In this document: positions 18,940 to 27,533 of the stretch, one piece after another
Numbering within the stretch: the stretch's first letter is position 1
How the letters are laid out: every line of letters begins with the position of its first letter
NCBI RefSeq assembly: GCF_000011065.1
Contig: NC_004663.1
Location: forward strand, 4,402,001-4,466,000
From: Bacteroides thetaiotaomicron VPI-5482
Lineage (GTDB): Bacteria > Bacteroidota > Bacteroidia > Bacteroidales > Bacteroidaceae
Direction of reading: 5' to 3'
DNA length: 64,000 nt
Position numbers and translations under genes: made by a program
The notes under the pieces: generated by a model
Seen by the model: only the letters and a program-made list of their open reading frames with translations
Database searches by the model: none
Told to the model about the DNA's origin: nothing

Positions 18940-19182
18940 CAATTCATGAAAAAAATATGTAGTTTTTTCTCTTTTTTTCTGTATGGTGACTCTATAGTGC
19001 TTGATTTTCAATAAAATATGAGATTGCGATTTTTCGAAAAAAATATCTTCGTCTATAAGACTATGAATAATGTGCTATATTTACACCTTATTATATATAA
19101 AGGTTAAGGAGTATAGTTGTGAATTATGAGAAAAGTAAAGTGTTTATAGATATAGCCAGGTGTATTATTTGCACCTTCTGCT
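18940..19182. other. AT-rich spacer without recognised content
   Basis: No frame, hairpin or repeat here is convincing. It separates the tRNA promoter from the recombinase fragment. Together with the fragment and the recO promoter it makes a 600-base stretch without an intact gene. Confidence 0.5.
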
Positions 19183-19308
19183 TCATGTATAAATCAGAAT
19201 TGCATTTTTGTATACATGTGCCGTCGAGTAACGACCCTCTTCTTGTAGATTCCGGATGTATGCTTTTGCGCATCCGGTAAAGCTGTTTTTATTACTTTTT
19301 CTTTTCAT
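19183..19308 (-). pseudogene. N-terminal fragment of a tyrosine recombinase
   Basis: The 41-codon frame from the ATG at 19308 reads MKRKSNKNSFTGCAKAYIRN, then a GRYSTAHVYKNA motif. This matches the start of the SAM-like (core-binding) domain of Bacteroides phage-integrase/invertase-type tyrosine recombinases, normally near 300-400 residues. Everything after about residue 38 is missing, including the catalytic R-H-R-Y domain. A minus-strand TATTTTTG upstream (about 19343) may be its old promoter. It is probably debris of a mobile element or invertase; loss of activity is certain. Confidence 0.6.
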
Positions 19309-19412
19309 ACTCTTGTCTATATTTACTTGTTCTTCAGGGAGTATAACAAAAATAGCAATCTTTTTTGTTGTTAACGCCTCTAAAAAGCTCCCGATTGCCA
19401 AACATTTTTTTG

Positions 19413-19420
19413 TAGTTTTG
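19413..19420 (+). promoter_or_regulatory. recO promoter, -7 element
   Basis: TAGTTTTG fits TAnnTTTG, 30 bases before the recO start codon. Confidence 0.6.
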
Positions 19421-19449
19421 TTCCGGAATGATAAAAAGAGGAGTGCATT

Positions 19450-20178
19450 ATGCTGCAAAAGACGAAAGGAATAGTTCTACATACGCTTAAATATAATGAT
19501 ACTTCTATCATTGTAGATATGTACACGGAGTTATCCGGGCGGACTTCTTTTCTCGTTCCTGTACCCCGTTCGCGGAAGGCGGCAGTCAAGTCAGTGCTCT
19601 TCCAGCCTTTGTCTTTCATTGAGTTTGAGGCGGATTTCCGTCCGAATGCTACTCTCTATCGGGTAAAAGAGGCGAAGTCTTTTTATCCTTTTACCTCCAT
19701 TCCTTATGACCCGTACAAGTCTTCAATGGCACTTTTTCTGGCAGAGTTTCTGTATCGTGCTGTCCGTGAAGAGGCTGAAAACCGTCCGTTGTTCGCTTAT
19801 TTGCAGCATTCTGTCATTTGGCTGGACGAATGTCGCGAAGGGTTTGCCAATTTCCATCTGGTTTTTCTGATGCGTCTTTCCCGTTTTTTGGGGTTGTATC
19901 CGAATCTGGAAGATTATCACACCGGTGATTACTTTGATTTGCTGAATGCTTGTTTCACTTCTACTCGTCCGCAGTTGCATTCTTCTTATATTAATCCCGA
20001 AGAGGCTGGACGTCTTCGCCAGCTGATGCGCATGAATTATGAGACGATGCATCTATTTGGCATGAGCCGTGCGGAACGCACTCGCTGCCTGACGATTATG
20101 AATGATTATTATCGTTTGCATCTGCCGGATTTTCCTGCATTAAAGTCGCTGGATGTACTGAAAGAATTGTTTGATTAG
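19450..20178 (+). CDS. recO: DNA repair protein RecO
   Basis: 242 residues. The N-terminal OB-fold begins [19 protein letters not shown], typical of RecO, with [13 protein letters not shown] downstream. The C-terminal part is helical ([18 protein letters not shown]). RecO anneals strands and helps RecR load RecA on SSB-coated gaps. It converges with the AAA-ATPase-like gene, four bases between stop codons, and no terminator fits between them. Confidence 0.92.
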
Positions 20179-20182
20179 CAGT

Positions 20183-21922
20183 TTATACTTCTTCCACTCT
20201 CACCAGTTTCCAGCCTTGGAATACTAATGCGATACTCTTTAATTCTGTAGTCCCTTTGTCTTGATGAATCCATTCGCTTGCTGCATACTGTTTCAGTTGT
20301 ATTTTTGCATTGGACAGCAATTTCTCTATCTCGGTGTCAGAAGCATCCCGTTTTGCATATTTCACTTCGATACAGTAGCTGTATACCATGTCGGGAAGTT
20401 GCAGCAGACGAGGTTGCAGAAAGATATCCGCATATCCTTTGTTGCTTTCATATTCGGGACGGGCAATATAATAATGTGTCAATCCGAGGTAAGCCAAAAT
20501 AAAGGTTTTTACATAAGCTTCACCTTCTATGAAGTCGCGAACACTGCTTTGGGCATTCAAGCGGTCGGCAATGTATGTGAAGCAATTTTCCCATTCTCCT
20601 TTGTATGCCATTCGTTTCATTCGGTCCACCAGCTTATCTGTCTCCAGATATAGGTCGGCGGAATCTTTGTAGATGTCTGCCATGTAACCGTAAAGTTGTT
20701 CGCGCACTGCCCAGTTGGGGACGCTCAGTATGGGCTCACCCATTTCCATTCCGCTGATGGTTAGCATGCCGTAATAGTAGAGTAGGCTTTTAAAGTTTTC
20801 CGGTTTGATAATGTCTTCGGCTGGGAAACTGTTTGCAATGATTCCGGTAGTAGAACCTTTTTCAACAATCTCTTGTACAACGCTTGCATTTTCACCGAAA
20901 GTTTTGTCTACGTGGATGAGGTGGCGCAGCTTGTTGTAGTCGGTGCGAATATTAGCATCGAGCATATTGTCAGGGATGTCTTCATTCAGCATATAATGAT
21001 TCATGAAATAGAGCACCATATCTGAATTGTACATAGACGGTTCCTTTAGTGCTTTCATGGCGAAACAGTAATTGTCGTACCATGGTTTCATGATGGTTAT
21101 TAGTTCATCTGTAGTGTGCGGTAGTTCCCGGTAACTTTTGTAATAATCGATCAGAGTGCGTACTTCTTGTTCATTAAATCCCATCATATTATTAAAGATA
21201 GGTGAACTGCTATAATTATCCGCAATGTTGAATCCGCTAGTGAGATCGTCCATTGTTACGGGGCTTACGCCTGTAAGGAAGATGCGCTCGATCACTGAAC
21301 TTGAATAGTCTTTTACCACTTTAAGGAAACTACGGAAGAATCCGCTGCCATGAGTGATGCTGCGATAACGTTTATTACCATAATCTACCAGAATATTGTT
21401 GGCAAAGTTATCGTACTCATCAAGGATAAGATATATCTTTTGTCCCTTGTTTTGGGCGCTTTGGCACAGTGATCCCAATAAGGCATCTCCTGTTTTTAAT
21501 TCATGTAGCTTTTCAACGGCTTCTTTCCCTAACAGATGAGCGTTTCGTTCTGCAAATCCATCCATTACGATTTTGCAATAGGTGTTGAATGTTTCTTCCA
21601 AACGATCCATATTGGCGGCTACACTACTGAAATTGAGTGTAAGCACCAGATATTTGTTGCGATCAGGCGTAGGATGCTTGCCTATATAAAGATTACCAAA
21701 GATTTTCTCGAATTTATCTTTTTGGTTGATGTCGTAGTATAAACCGAGCATGTTTAGGAAAAGGCTTTTTCCGAAACGTCGAGGACGGACAAAGAAGAAG
21801 AAGGAGGTCACTTTTTCTACTTTGGCGATATATTGTGTTTTGTCTACATAGTAATAGTTTTCAAGAATTATTCTCTCGAAGTCCGTCATCCCATAAGGTA
21901 TTTTCTTTATTGCTGCATCCAT
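20183..21922 (-). CDS. AAA-ATPase-like protein with C-terminal PD-(D/E)XK nuclease-like domain
   Basis: 579 residues. The N-terminus has the form seen in the AAA-ATPase_like family (MTDFERIILENYYYVDKT), a Walker A variant RPRRFGKSLF near residue 47, and a Walker B LILDEYDNF near 165. The C-terminus has GYADIFLQP and, about 15 residues on, EVKYAK. That is the D...ExK signature of the DUF1703 PD-(D/E)XK nuclease-like domain. These are very common, often multicopy, Bacteroides proteins of uncertain role. Some may be linked to mobile-element biology. It has its own TAnnTTTG promoter. Confidence 0.85.
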   Translation of the reverse strand: MDAAIKKIPYGMTDFERIILENYYYVDKTQYIAKVEKVTSFFFFVRPRRFGKSLFLNMLGLYYDINQKDKFEKIFGNLYIGKHPTPDRNKYLVLTLNFSSVAANMDRLEETFNTYCKIVMDGFAERNAHLLGKEAVEKLHELKTGDALLGSLCQSAQNKGQKIYLILDEYDNFANNILVDYGNKRYRSITHGSGFFRSFLKVVKDYSSSVIERIFLTGVSPVTMDDLTSGFNIADNYSSSPIFNNMMGFNEQEVRTLIDYYKSYRELPHTTDELITIMKPWYDNYCFAMKALKEPSMYNSDMVLYFMNHYMLNEDIPDNMLDANIRTDYNKLRHLIHVDKTFGENASVVQEIVEKGSTTGIIANSFPAEDIIKPENFKSLLYYYGMLTISGMEMGEPILSVPNWAVREQLYGYMADIYKDSADLYLETDKLVDRMKRMAYKGEWENCFTYIADRLNAQSSVRDFIEGEAYVKTFILAYLGLTHYYIARPEYESNKGYADIFLQPRLLQLPDMVYSYCIEVKYAKRDASDTEIEKLLSNAKIQLKQYAASEWIHQDKGTTELKSIALVFQGWKLVRVEEV

Positions 21923-21948
21923 AATTGCTCCCTCTTTAATGTTGAGAA

Positions 21949-21956
21949 CAAAAATA
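21949..21956 (-). promoter_or_regulatory. Promoter -7 element of the AAA-ATPase-like gene
   Basis: The minus strand reads TATTTTTG, 27 bases before the start codon at 21922. Confidence 0.55.
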
Positions 21957-22020
21957 GTTTATTTTCCTTTATGTGGCAACTAAACAGGGGTGATAATAAC
22001 TCTCTTCTAAAAATATGTAT

Positions 22021-22028
22021 TACTTTTG
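22021..22028 (+). promoter_or_regulatory. Promoter -7 element of the lipoprotein/deacylase operon
   Basis: TACTTTTG fits TAnnTTTG and lies 32 bases before the start at 22060. Confidence 0.6.
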
Positions 22029-22059
22029 TCGTCAACAAAATAACTAGATAACGACCGAC

Positions 22060-23007
22060 ATGAAAACAATCGTAAACTTAACAGCATATATTCTTATTCT
22101 ATTAGGACTTTATAGTTGTAACGATGATGTATTCGTCGACGACTTCCGGACTTCCGATACCGAATTTACTTTGGACGGGAATGGTGATGAGGTAACTATT
22201 CGTTTTGCATCCTCCAATTGGGATTTGGTTTGGATGTATACTTACGATAGTGACTTTACCCATCAATATGAAGTTTATGATGCCGACGACAATCTGATAA
22301 TGAGAAACCAGGATGTCTACCTGAAAGGATTAGGTAAGATTGTGTGCAATGAAAAGCTGACCGATTTCATCATTCAACGCAGTAACCCCAAAGAGCTAAA
22401 GATAACGGTGGGCGAAAACGTCCGTAACGACTACTTTAGATTCATGCTTGTAGTGAGCAATGAGTATGAATCACAAGAAATATATGTTCAAATTACTCCG
22501 TCGGACAGATATGTGTTCGATCATATCACTTATTCTTTAAATGGGTATTCTCATGAATGGAGACTGGAAGAAACTATGAGTTTTATACAATCTAATAATT
22601 TAGGTACTCCCTCCCCATGCCTGTTATTCCCTTACAAGGACGCCCACCATGAAGTGGTGTTCAAAAGCGATGACCCTGAGGCTTTCCGACTATTGGGAGG
22701 AGATAATCCGACAGTAGAGATACCAAGCATGGAAAACGAATGGTTGGGAATGAACGGTGTACAGGCGCAATATACGTCTGAGCAGCAAGCGCTGCCTTTG
22801 CCTTTCCCTGATACGGAGAAGAAGGAGATTTCTATCCCGCCTAAAACTACCCAACGTATCATCGTGCTGTTAGAATGTGAGTGGTTCGAAACGGAGTACA
22901 CCCTTTATGCTGTTCACCCTAAGAATGGGAGACAGCGCACTATAACCGGTACGTTGCAAAGTAAAATGCCCGGAAAATGTTACATAGCACGCGAGAATAT
23001 CAAATGA
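22060..23007 (+). CDS. Lipoprotein of unknown function, operon partner of the PagL-like gene
   Basis: 315 residues. The N-terminal signal with YSC puts a lipoprotein Cys near residue 20. The body alternates Asp/Glu-rich and beta segments and suggests Ig-like or BACON-like sandwich domains (LDGNGDEVTIRFASSNWD). No catalytic motif is seen. The stop codon overlaps the next start by four bases (ATGA at 23004), so the two are translationally coupled and likely act together at the outer membrane. Confidence 0.75.
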   Translation: MKTIVNLTAYILILLGLYSCNDDVFVDDFRTSDTEFTLDGNGDEVTIRFASSNWDLVWMYTYDSDFTHQYEVYDADDNLIMRNQDVYLKGLGKIVCNEKLTDFIIQRSNPKELKITVGENVRNDYFRFMLVVSNEYESQEIYVQITPSDRYVFDHITYSLNGYSHEWRLEETMSFIQSNNLGTPSPCLLFPYKDAHHEVVFKSDDPEAFRLLGGDNPTVEIPSMENEWLGMNGVQAQYTSEQQALPLPFPDTEKKEISIPPKTTQRIIVLLECEWFETEYTLYAVHPKNGRQRTITGTLQSKMPGKCYIARENIK

Positions 23008-24239
23008 GTAGAAATATGAATACCAGACGGTCTCTGTATATAATCTGCTTGCTGCTGCTTTCAGCAGTCGGCAACAAATTGGACGCTCAGACAGTAGTGA
23101 AATCTGTCCGACAAGCGAATGACAGCACCAACCATGCCCTCATCCATCAGATCGGTTTTGACGTTCGTCCGGGCTATGTAGCTCCGACAAACAGTTTCCT
23201 TGAAGGCGATAATGCACAACGGCAGAAAATTGATCGGTCACTTTCCCTGCACTTGAAGTATGCTTTCCAGTTCAGCAAAGATTCCTATTTGGGGAGGTTG
23301 TATCCTCATGCCTATCAGGGCATCGGTGTTTCGCATAATACATTTTATAATTCCGCTGAACTGGGAAATCCAGTGGCGGTATATGCTTTTCAAGGGGCGC
23401 CTATTGTACGACTTTCATCCTGTTTGTCGTTGGATTATGAGTGGAATTTCGGTGCTTCTTTCGGTTGGAAACAATATGATGAACATAGCAATTGGTACAA
23501 TGACGCTATCGGTTCTAAAATCAATGCGTATATCAATTTGGGCTTTGTCTTGAACTGGCAGTTTTATCCACAGTGGAAACTAGCAGCAGGGGTAGACTTC
23601 ACTCATTTCTCCAATGGAAATACGCGTTATCCCAATGGAGGTCTCAATACTATCGGAGGGAGAGTCGGCATTGTACGTACCTTTAATGCCGAAGATAAGG
23701 CGTCCGGAGCAATTGCTCCCAAACGTCTTTACATAAGGCCACACGTCAGCTATGACTTGTTGGTATACGGTGCCACTCGCAAAAGAGGATTCGTTAAAGA
23801 AGGTATCCCCACTTTGGTTCCCGGTTCGTTCGGTATTGTAGGTCTCAATTTTGCCCCGATGTATAATTTCAATAACTATTTCCGGGCAGGACTTTCTGTG
23901 GATGCGCAATTTGACGAGAGTGCTAATATTAAGGACTATAAGCTAGTAGGAACTTATGGGGATGATATAAAGTTTCACCGTCCTCCATTCCGCGAACAAT
24001 TTGCGGTGGGGTTGTCTCTTCGGGCAGAACTGGTGATGCCTATTTTCTCCATTAATGTCGGTATCGGACGAAATATGATATATAGTGGCGATGATACGGA
24101 AGGTTTCTATCAAATATTGGCTCTCAAAACTTATGTTACCCGCCATTTGTTTTTGCACGTGGGGTATCAGTTGAGTAAGTTTAAAGACCCTAACAATTTA
24201 ATGTTGGGGATTGGATATAGATTTCACGATAAGCGGTGA
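23004..24239 (+). CDS. PagL-like lipid A deacylase / acyloxyacyl hydrolase family outer-membrane protein
   Basis: 411 residues starting in the ATGA overlap, with a signal peptide ending near LDAQ. The motif THFSNGNTRYPNGGLN around residue 200 contains the HxSN signature of PagL-type lipid A 3-O-deacylases, whose His and Ser are catalytic. The surrounding strands alternate hydrophobic residues as in a small outer-membrane beta-barrel, ending with an aromatic strand (LMLGIGYRF). The protein is more than twice the length of Pseudomonas PagL, so it carries extra strands or loops. It may trim lipid A; the activity is inferred from the motif. Confidence 0.75.
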   Translation: MSRNMNTRRSLYIICLLLLSAVGNKLDAQTVVKSVRQANDSTNHALIHQIGFDVRPGYVAPTNSFLEGDNAQRQKIDRSLSLHLKYAFQFSKDSYLGRLYPHAYQGIGVSHNTFYNSAELGNPVAVYAFQGAPIVRLSSCLSLDYEWNFGASFGWKQYDEHSNWYNDAIGSKINAYINLGFVLNWQFYPQWKLAAGVDFTHFSNGNTRYPNGGLNTIGGRVGIVRTFNAEDKASGAIAPKRLYIRPHVSYDLLVYGATRKRGFVKEGIPTLVPGSFGIVGLNFAPMYNFNNYFRAGLSVDAQFDESANIKDYKLVGTYGDDIKFHRPPFREQFAVGLSLRAELVMPIFSINVGIGRNMIYSGDDTEGFYQILALKTYVTRHLFLHVGYQLSKFKDPNNLMLGIGYRFHDKR

Positions 24240-24283
24240 AAGGGGCTGTAGTTTTCAAGAAACACTTCGCTTTTGAACTATAT

Positions 24284-24601
24284 TTATCTGAAGATTAGAC
24301 TACAGATAACAAATAGATTATTAGTCAATAAAATGAAGAAACTCCCAAACGAATATCTATTTACTCGAAATGTATCTTTAATACAGTACAAAATCGATAT
24401 GATCAAAAGTATAAACTGAAAAAGTATAAATGGTATCGTTAGTAGTTCTTGAATCCACCCTATGAAAACTAAGTCAGATTTTGCAAAATAGGCATTTAGA
24501 TATAATAAACAAAAATAACCGATTATAGCGAAACTTATCCAAAAAAGTTTCTTCTCCGAAATTATTTTTGTTATTATATCCATGGTCAGTCTATTTGCCA
24601 T
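24284..24601 (-). CDS. Small membrane protein with about three helices
   Basis: 105 residues with hydrophobic segments near residues 17-40, 45-68 and 83-103. No family is recognised. A TAnnTTTG element (24625-24632, minus strand TACTTTTG) lies close upstream and supports expression. MDIITKII at 24583 is an alternative start. It converges with the deacylase gene across 44 bases that can form imperfect hairpins and may hold a shared terminator. Confidence 0.6.
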   Translation of the reverse strand: MANRLTMDIITKIISEKKLFWISFAIIGYFCLLYLNAYFAKSDLVFIGWIQELLTIPFILFQFILLIISILYCIKDTFRVNRYSFGSFFILLTNNLFVICSLIFR

Positions 24602-24624
24602 AATGTTGTGTATTGTAGTTTGTA

Positions 24625-24632
24625 CAAAAGTA
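24625..24632 (-). promoter_or_regulatory. Promoter -7 element of the small membrane-protein gene
   Basis: The minus strand reads TACTTTTG (TAnnTTTG), 24 bases before the ATG at 24601. Confidence 0.55.
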
Positions 24633-25126
24633 TGATAAAAATATTATAGACATAACTATTTTTCATTTATTTACTTTTTATGTCCTTGTTTATTTTTAAT
24701 CTAAATAGATGGCCTAGCCTTTAGGTCCCCTTAAGAACTTCTGCATACCTTGTTTGAAATGCTCAATTTCTTGTTAAATTGAGACTCTAATCAATTAATC
24801 TTTGAATTTCAATACCTGCGCTCGCTAAAATTTGATTTTAACAAGCAGCAGGTATTTGTAATTCAGCAGACTCTACTTAATAATTTATTGAAGACTGCTA
24901 TCATTTTGCTCTGTCATCCTAAGCTTGCCGAAGGATCTACTCTTTATTTATATCAAAGAAAAGATTCTTCACTACGCTCTGAATGATAGAATGATACTTC
25001 TATCTGGCCTTTGATACACTCTTTCTTCTAGTTATAATATAGCACTTTACTAATTGTTAAATGCATTCCATTATCAATACAACTTGAAAGAGGAATTTAT
25101 AACCTCAAACTATATCTTTTAAAGAA
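24633..25126. other. 494-base intergenic region, no gene
   Basis: AT-rich, with no convincing reading frame. Apart from the inverted repeat at 24912-24990 nothing is recognised. It may be remains of deleted genes. Confidence 0.5.
24912..24990. repeat. Imperfect inverted repeat, dispersed-repeat-like
   Basis: The left arm (TCATCCTAAGCTTGCCGAAG, then GATCT) and the right arm (AAGATTCTTCACTACGCTCT, then GAATGATA) are imperfect inverted copies about 27 bases long, with about 24 bases between. Both look like the GTCATCCTGAGC...GAAGGATCT intergenic sequence I recall from many bacterial genomes. It has no coding capacity. Confidence 0.55.
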
Positions 25127-25561
25127 TTAGTCTACCCTATCCAACTCTATTGTAGCTATTTTATCTTTATCAGGACTAGCTTCATTTTGTATAAGAGTTA
25201 TGTGATTTTTGGTATAACTTTTAATTACCCAAGGAGCCCCGGCAAGTTGAAACGCAATATCATTAAATGTAATATAGCTCCCTTCTATCATGTAGGTAAT
25301 ATCAAATTCATCATAATCTTCCCAAACCACTTTTCCTTTTTGGGTATCTACGAATTGTATACCGATACCTCTATCTTTCAAACTCCATGCGGCACAATGT
25401 CCGGTGCCACGCCATGAAGTTTGATAGAGAGCTTCGGGAGTGAGTTGCCCCACCTGTTCCTGCTCTTCATTGTCCTGATCATCACAAGCTATAAAGCAAA
25501 AAGCTACTAAAAACAAAGCGAAGAGCATCAATAAAGAGGACTGTTTTATATTATATTTCAT
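25127..25561 (-). CDS. Small lipocalin-like lipoprotein, companion of MACPF gene B
   Basis: 144 residues. The signal peptide ends in a lipobox (FCFIAC), giving a lipoprotein. An acidic linker (DDQDNEEQEQ) leads to a beta-rich domain with Trp-rich strands (YQTSWRGTGHCAAWSL) ending in a Leu-Asp-Arg-Val-Asp tail. The shape fits the lipocalin-like small lipoproteins of Bacteroides. It follows MACPF gene B after 158 bases and has its own TAnnTTTG promoter. The 27534 gene has a similar plan (Cys anchor, acidic linker, a TxWxG strand, a basic/valine end). A role as immunity or chaperone for the neighbouring pore former is a guess. Confidence 0.65.
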   Translation of the reverse strand: MKYNIKQSSLLMLFALFLVAFCFIACDDQDNEEQEQVGQLTPEALYQTSWRGTGHCAAWSLKDRGIGIQFVDTQKGKVVWEDYDEFDITYMIEGSYITFNDIAFQLAGAPWVIKSYTKNHITLIQNEASPDKDKIATIELDRVD

Positions 25562-25583
25562 ATCTAATTAAGTTTTCAATTTA

Positions 25584-25591
25584 CAAAAATA
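25584..25591 (-). promoter_or_regulatory. Promoter -7 element of the 25561 lipoprotein gene
   Basis: The minus strand reads TATTTTTG (TAnnTTTG), 23 bases before the start. Confidence 0.55.
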
Positions 25592-25643
25592 GTTTATATA
25601 TTAACATGATTCTTACATACATAAGCATCTGTTTTCAACTCTA

Positions 25644-25694
25644 ACAGGACAAATGAATTATTGTCTTTATATGAGTTGATGTCTACTTGATTTC
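25644..25694 (-). repeat. Copy of the 48-base leader found at 31111-31158
   Basis: The 51 bases here match 31111-31158 at all but about five or six positions, including a 3-base length difference. At 31 kb the same sequence contains the last codons of the DUF3244 gene (…EIE stop) and the leader of the aerolysin-like gene. Here it stands between MACPF gene B and its companion lipoprotein without an intact DUF3244 frame. It is a trace of segmental duplication. Confidence 0.65.
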
Positions 25695-25719
25695 GTGTTT
25701 TAGCGATTATCCTCAATGT

Positions 25720-27381
25720 CTATAATCCAATGATTTTATATGAATTTGCTAATGTTGTTATTGATATTTTCTTTTCAGGTAGTGATTCTATCCAGTTTCT
25801 AATGCCATAGATATCTAAGATTCTATCGTCCCCTTTATTTATGTAATATGATAAGCAAAGATGAGTAGCAGGATCGTAAATATATTCAATATTAGTCTTT
25901 TCATAATAAAATCTATAAAAGTTTCTTTCATTAAATCCTGTTAGTTCTATGCATAATGGTGATTTTAAAGTAGGATTCAGTTTAGTCTCTTTATTATATG
26001 ATATTTCTATGTCAGAACTAAAAAACTTAGATTTTTCAGTTGCTATTTTTTCTACTTTCTGCATGAAAACTTCATTGTTCTCATTTTTTCTTAATTCTTC
26101 ATCTGTAGCGGATGACGCCATAGCGTCACTCAATATTATTCTATCTGTTTGCCTTGTAACTAAAACGGCTGCTACATCATAAAGAGCTTCATTGGAAGGT
26201 GTTGTACGGGCGAGAACTCTCACGATTTCAATGCGTGGAGGTACTAGCTCTTTGTTCGCAGGTAGTATCTCGTTGAAGGTGTCATCAAGGCGTTGTTTGA
26301 AATTTTGCTCGAGTACAAAGGCTGATAGAGGATACAGGCTATTGTCTGCTATATCTATCATTGTATTGTTAGCCATGTCTTTTAAAGAATATCTCCACGG
26401 TGTTAAGTCTATATTGATATTAGAAACTTTTGTATTTATTGCTACGCTTTGACTTACTTCCCCTCCAAATGTTTTCATATCTAAATAAGTATCTGTACTT
26501 TTAAAGGTTTTTGTTGCGTCAAAGTTGGAACCGTTGAAACCTAAATTAATACTAGTAGCGTTATTGAGGTTAATTACTGAAGTGTTTATAGAAGTATACA
26601 TGTCATCTTCTTTTTGTTGAGCGGTTGTCCCTTCTTTGGCTTTGCTTGCGAATAAGGCATAAACCTTTCCTCCTGTAAAATAATCTGTTAATATGAATTC
26701 ACCAAATTCGTTAAGTATGGATGCCATTGGGGCATTATATAGGATATTTGTGAAAATATGATTCTGAAATTGGCTTATATACCATAGTCTTGAACTTGGT
26801 AAATGATTTAATGTGGATTGCCCTTTTAGAAAAGAAACTTCGAGTTTACCATAAGTAGCTTTTTCTATATTACCGAATAACTTTGTGATTGCTTCCTTTT
26901 TTTCTGTTGCGAAAACTTTAGGATTGAAAGTAAACTCAGATGATACCTTTTTGCCAAATCTTGAATCATACAAGTATTTGTCGAGATTATTATAAGTGAA
27001 AATATTAGTCTCTGTTACAGTTATAAGTTTCTCTTGTAGATAAGAAGGTCTATATTTTCTTATAGAGTCAATGTCTATTATTGGAAAGCCTAAACTATTT
27101 ATGCTTCCTTGTATATAATCCCCATTTTTTATTTTATAACTGTATCCAAGGAAGGTTCTGTCTTCGCCTGAAACGCTATTTCTGGTTTGTGGCTTGTTTA
27201 ATATGAACTTCTTTATTAAGGGTAAGGGAAGATTTGGATTTCTTTCTTGTAGTATAATGTTGCCTTCTGTATTTTGTCCATTATTTGTCGGAATAATGTC
27301 GAGATTCTCAATATCATTTGTGCAGGATGCAAATGATATTATTGACATTATTATTGTTGCGGAGATATTAGATTGTTTCAT
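25720..27381 (-). CDS. MACPF-domain lipoprotein B
   Basis: 553 residues. The signal peptide ends ISFASC, giving a lipid-anchored N-terminus. The MACPF core signature is at residues 226-240 (FGEFILTDYFTGGKV), comparable to YGTHF...GG in perforin/C9, with surrounding helical clusters that become membrane hairpins in this family. A motif IILQERN near residue 42 and the C-terminal pattern ending IYGIRNWIESLP…TTL…YKIIGL are shared with MACPF protein A. Known relatives are BSAP-type Bacteroides antimicrobial MACPF proteins, which kill close relatives, and the MACPF protein BT_3439 of known structure. The target cannot be told from sequence. Confidence 0.85.
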   Translation of the reverse strand: MKQSNISATIIMSIISFASCTNDIENLDIIPTNNGQNTEGNIILQERNPNLPLPLIKKFILNKPQTRNSVSGEDRTFLGYSYKIKNGDYIQGSINSLGFPIIDIDSIRKYRPSYLQEKLITVTETNIFTYNNLDKYLYDSRFGKKVSSEFTFNPKVFATEKKEAITKLFGNIEKATYGKLEVSFLKGQSTLNHLPSSRLWYISQFQNHIFTNILYNAPMASILNEFGEFILTDYFTGGKVYALFASKAKEGTTAQQKEDDMYTSINTSVINLNNATSINLGFNGSNFDATKTFKSTDTYLDMKTFGGEVSQSVAINTKVSNINIDLTPWRYSLKDMANNTMIDIADNSLYPLSAFVLEQNFKQRLDDTFNEILPANKELVPPRIEIVRVLARTTPSNEALYDVAAVLVTRQTDRIILSDAMASSATDEELRKNENNEVFMQKVEKIATEKSKFFSSDIEISYNKETKLNPTLKSPLCIELTGFNERNFYRFYYEKTNIEYIYDPATHLCLSYYINKGDDRILDIYGIRNWIESLPEKKISITTLANSYKIIGL

Positions 27382-27437
27382 GTTTCTTATGGTTGATACT
27401 TTGGTGAATTTTATTAATAAGAAGATTTTGATAGTAA

Positions 27438-27480
27438 TAAAAAGGAATAATGCATCTGCTATTAGACAGATGTAAGACTC
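27438..27480 (-). terminator. Terminator-like hairpin after the 27534 gene
   Basis: CATCTG (27452-27457) pairs with CAGATG (27466-27471). On the minus strand the flanks give weaker extra pairing, then TTTTTATT. It lies about 55 bases beyond the stop. Confidence 0.5.
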
Positions 27481-27533
27481 CTATTTTCAGGCTATTTCCT
27501 TGGAATGGTAATTGTTAGTAGAAAAAGGTTTTA

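Noticed and set aside
18773..19308. Integrated element with attachment site at the tRNA-Glu 3' end
   Set aside because: The recombinase fragment lies upstream of the tRNA, and no direct repeat of the tRNA end was found in the flanking sequence I read.
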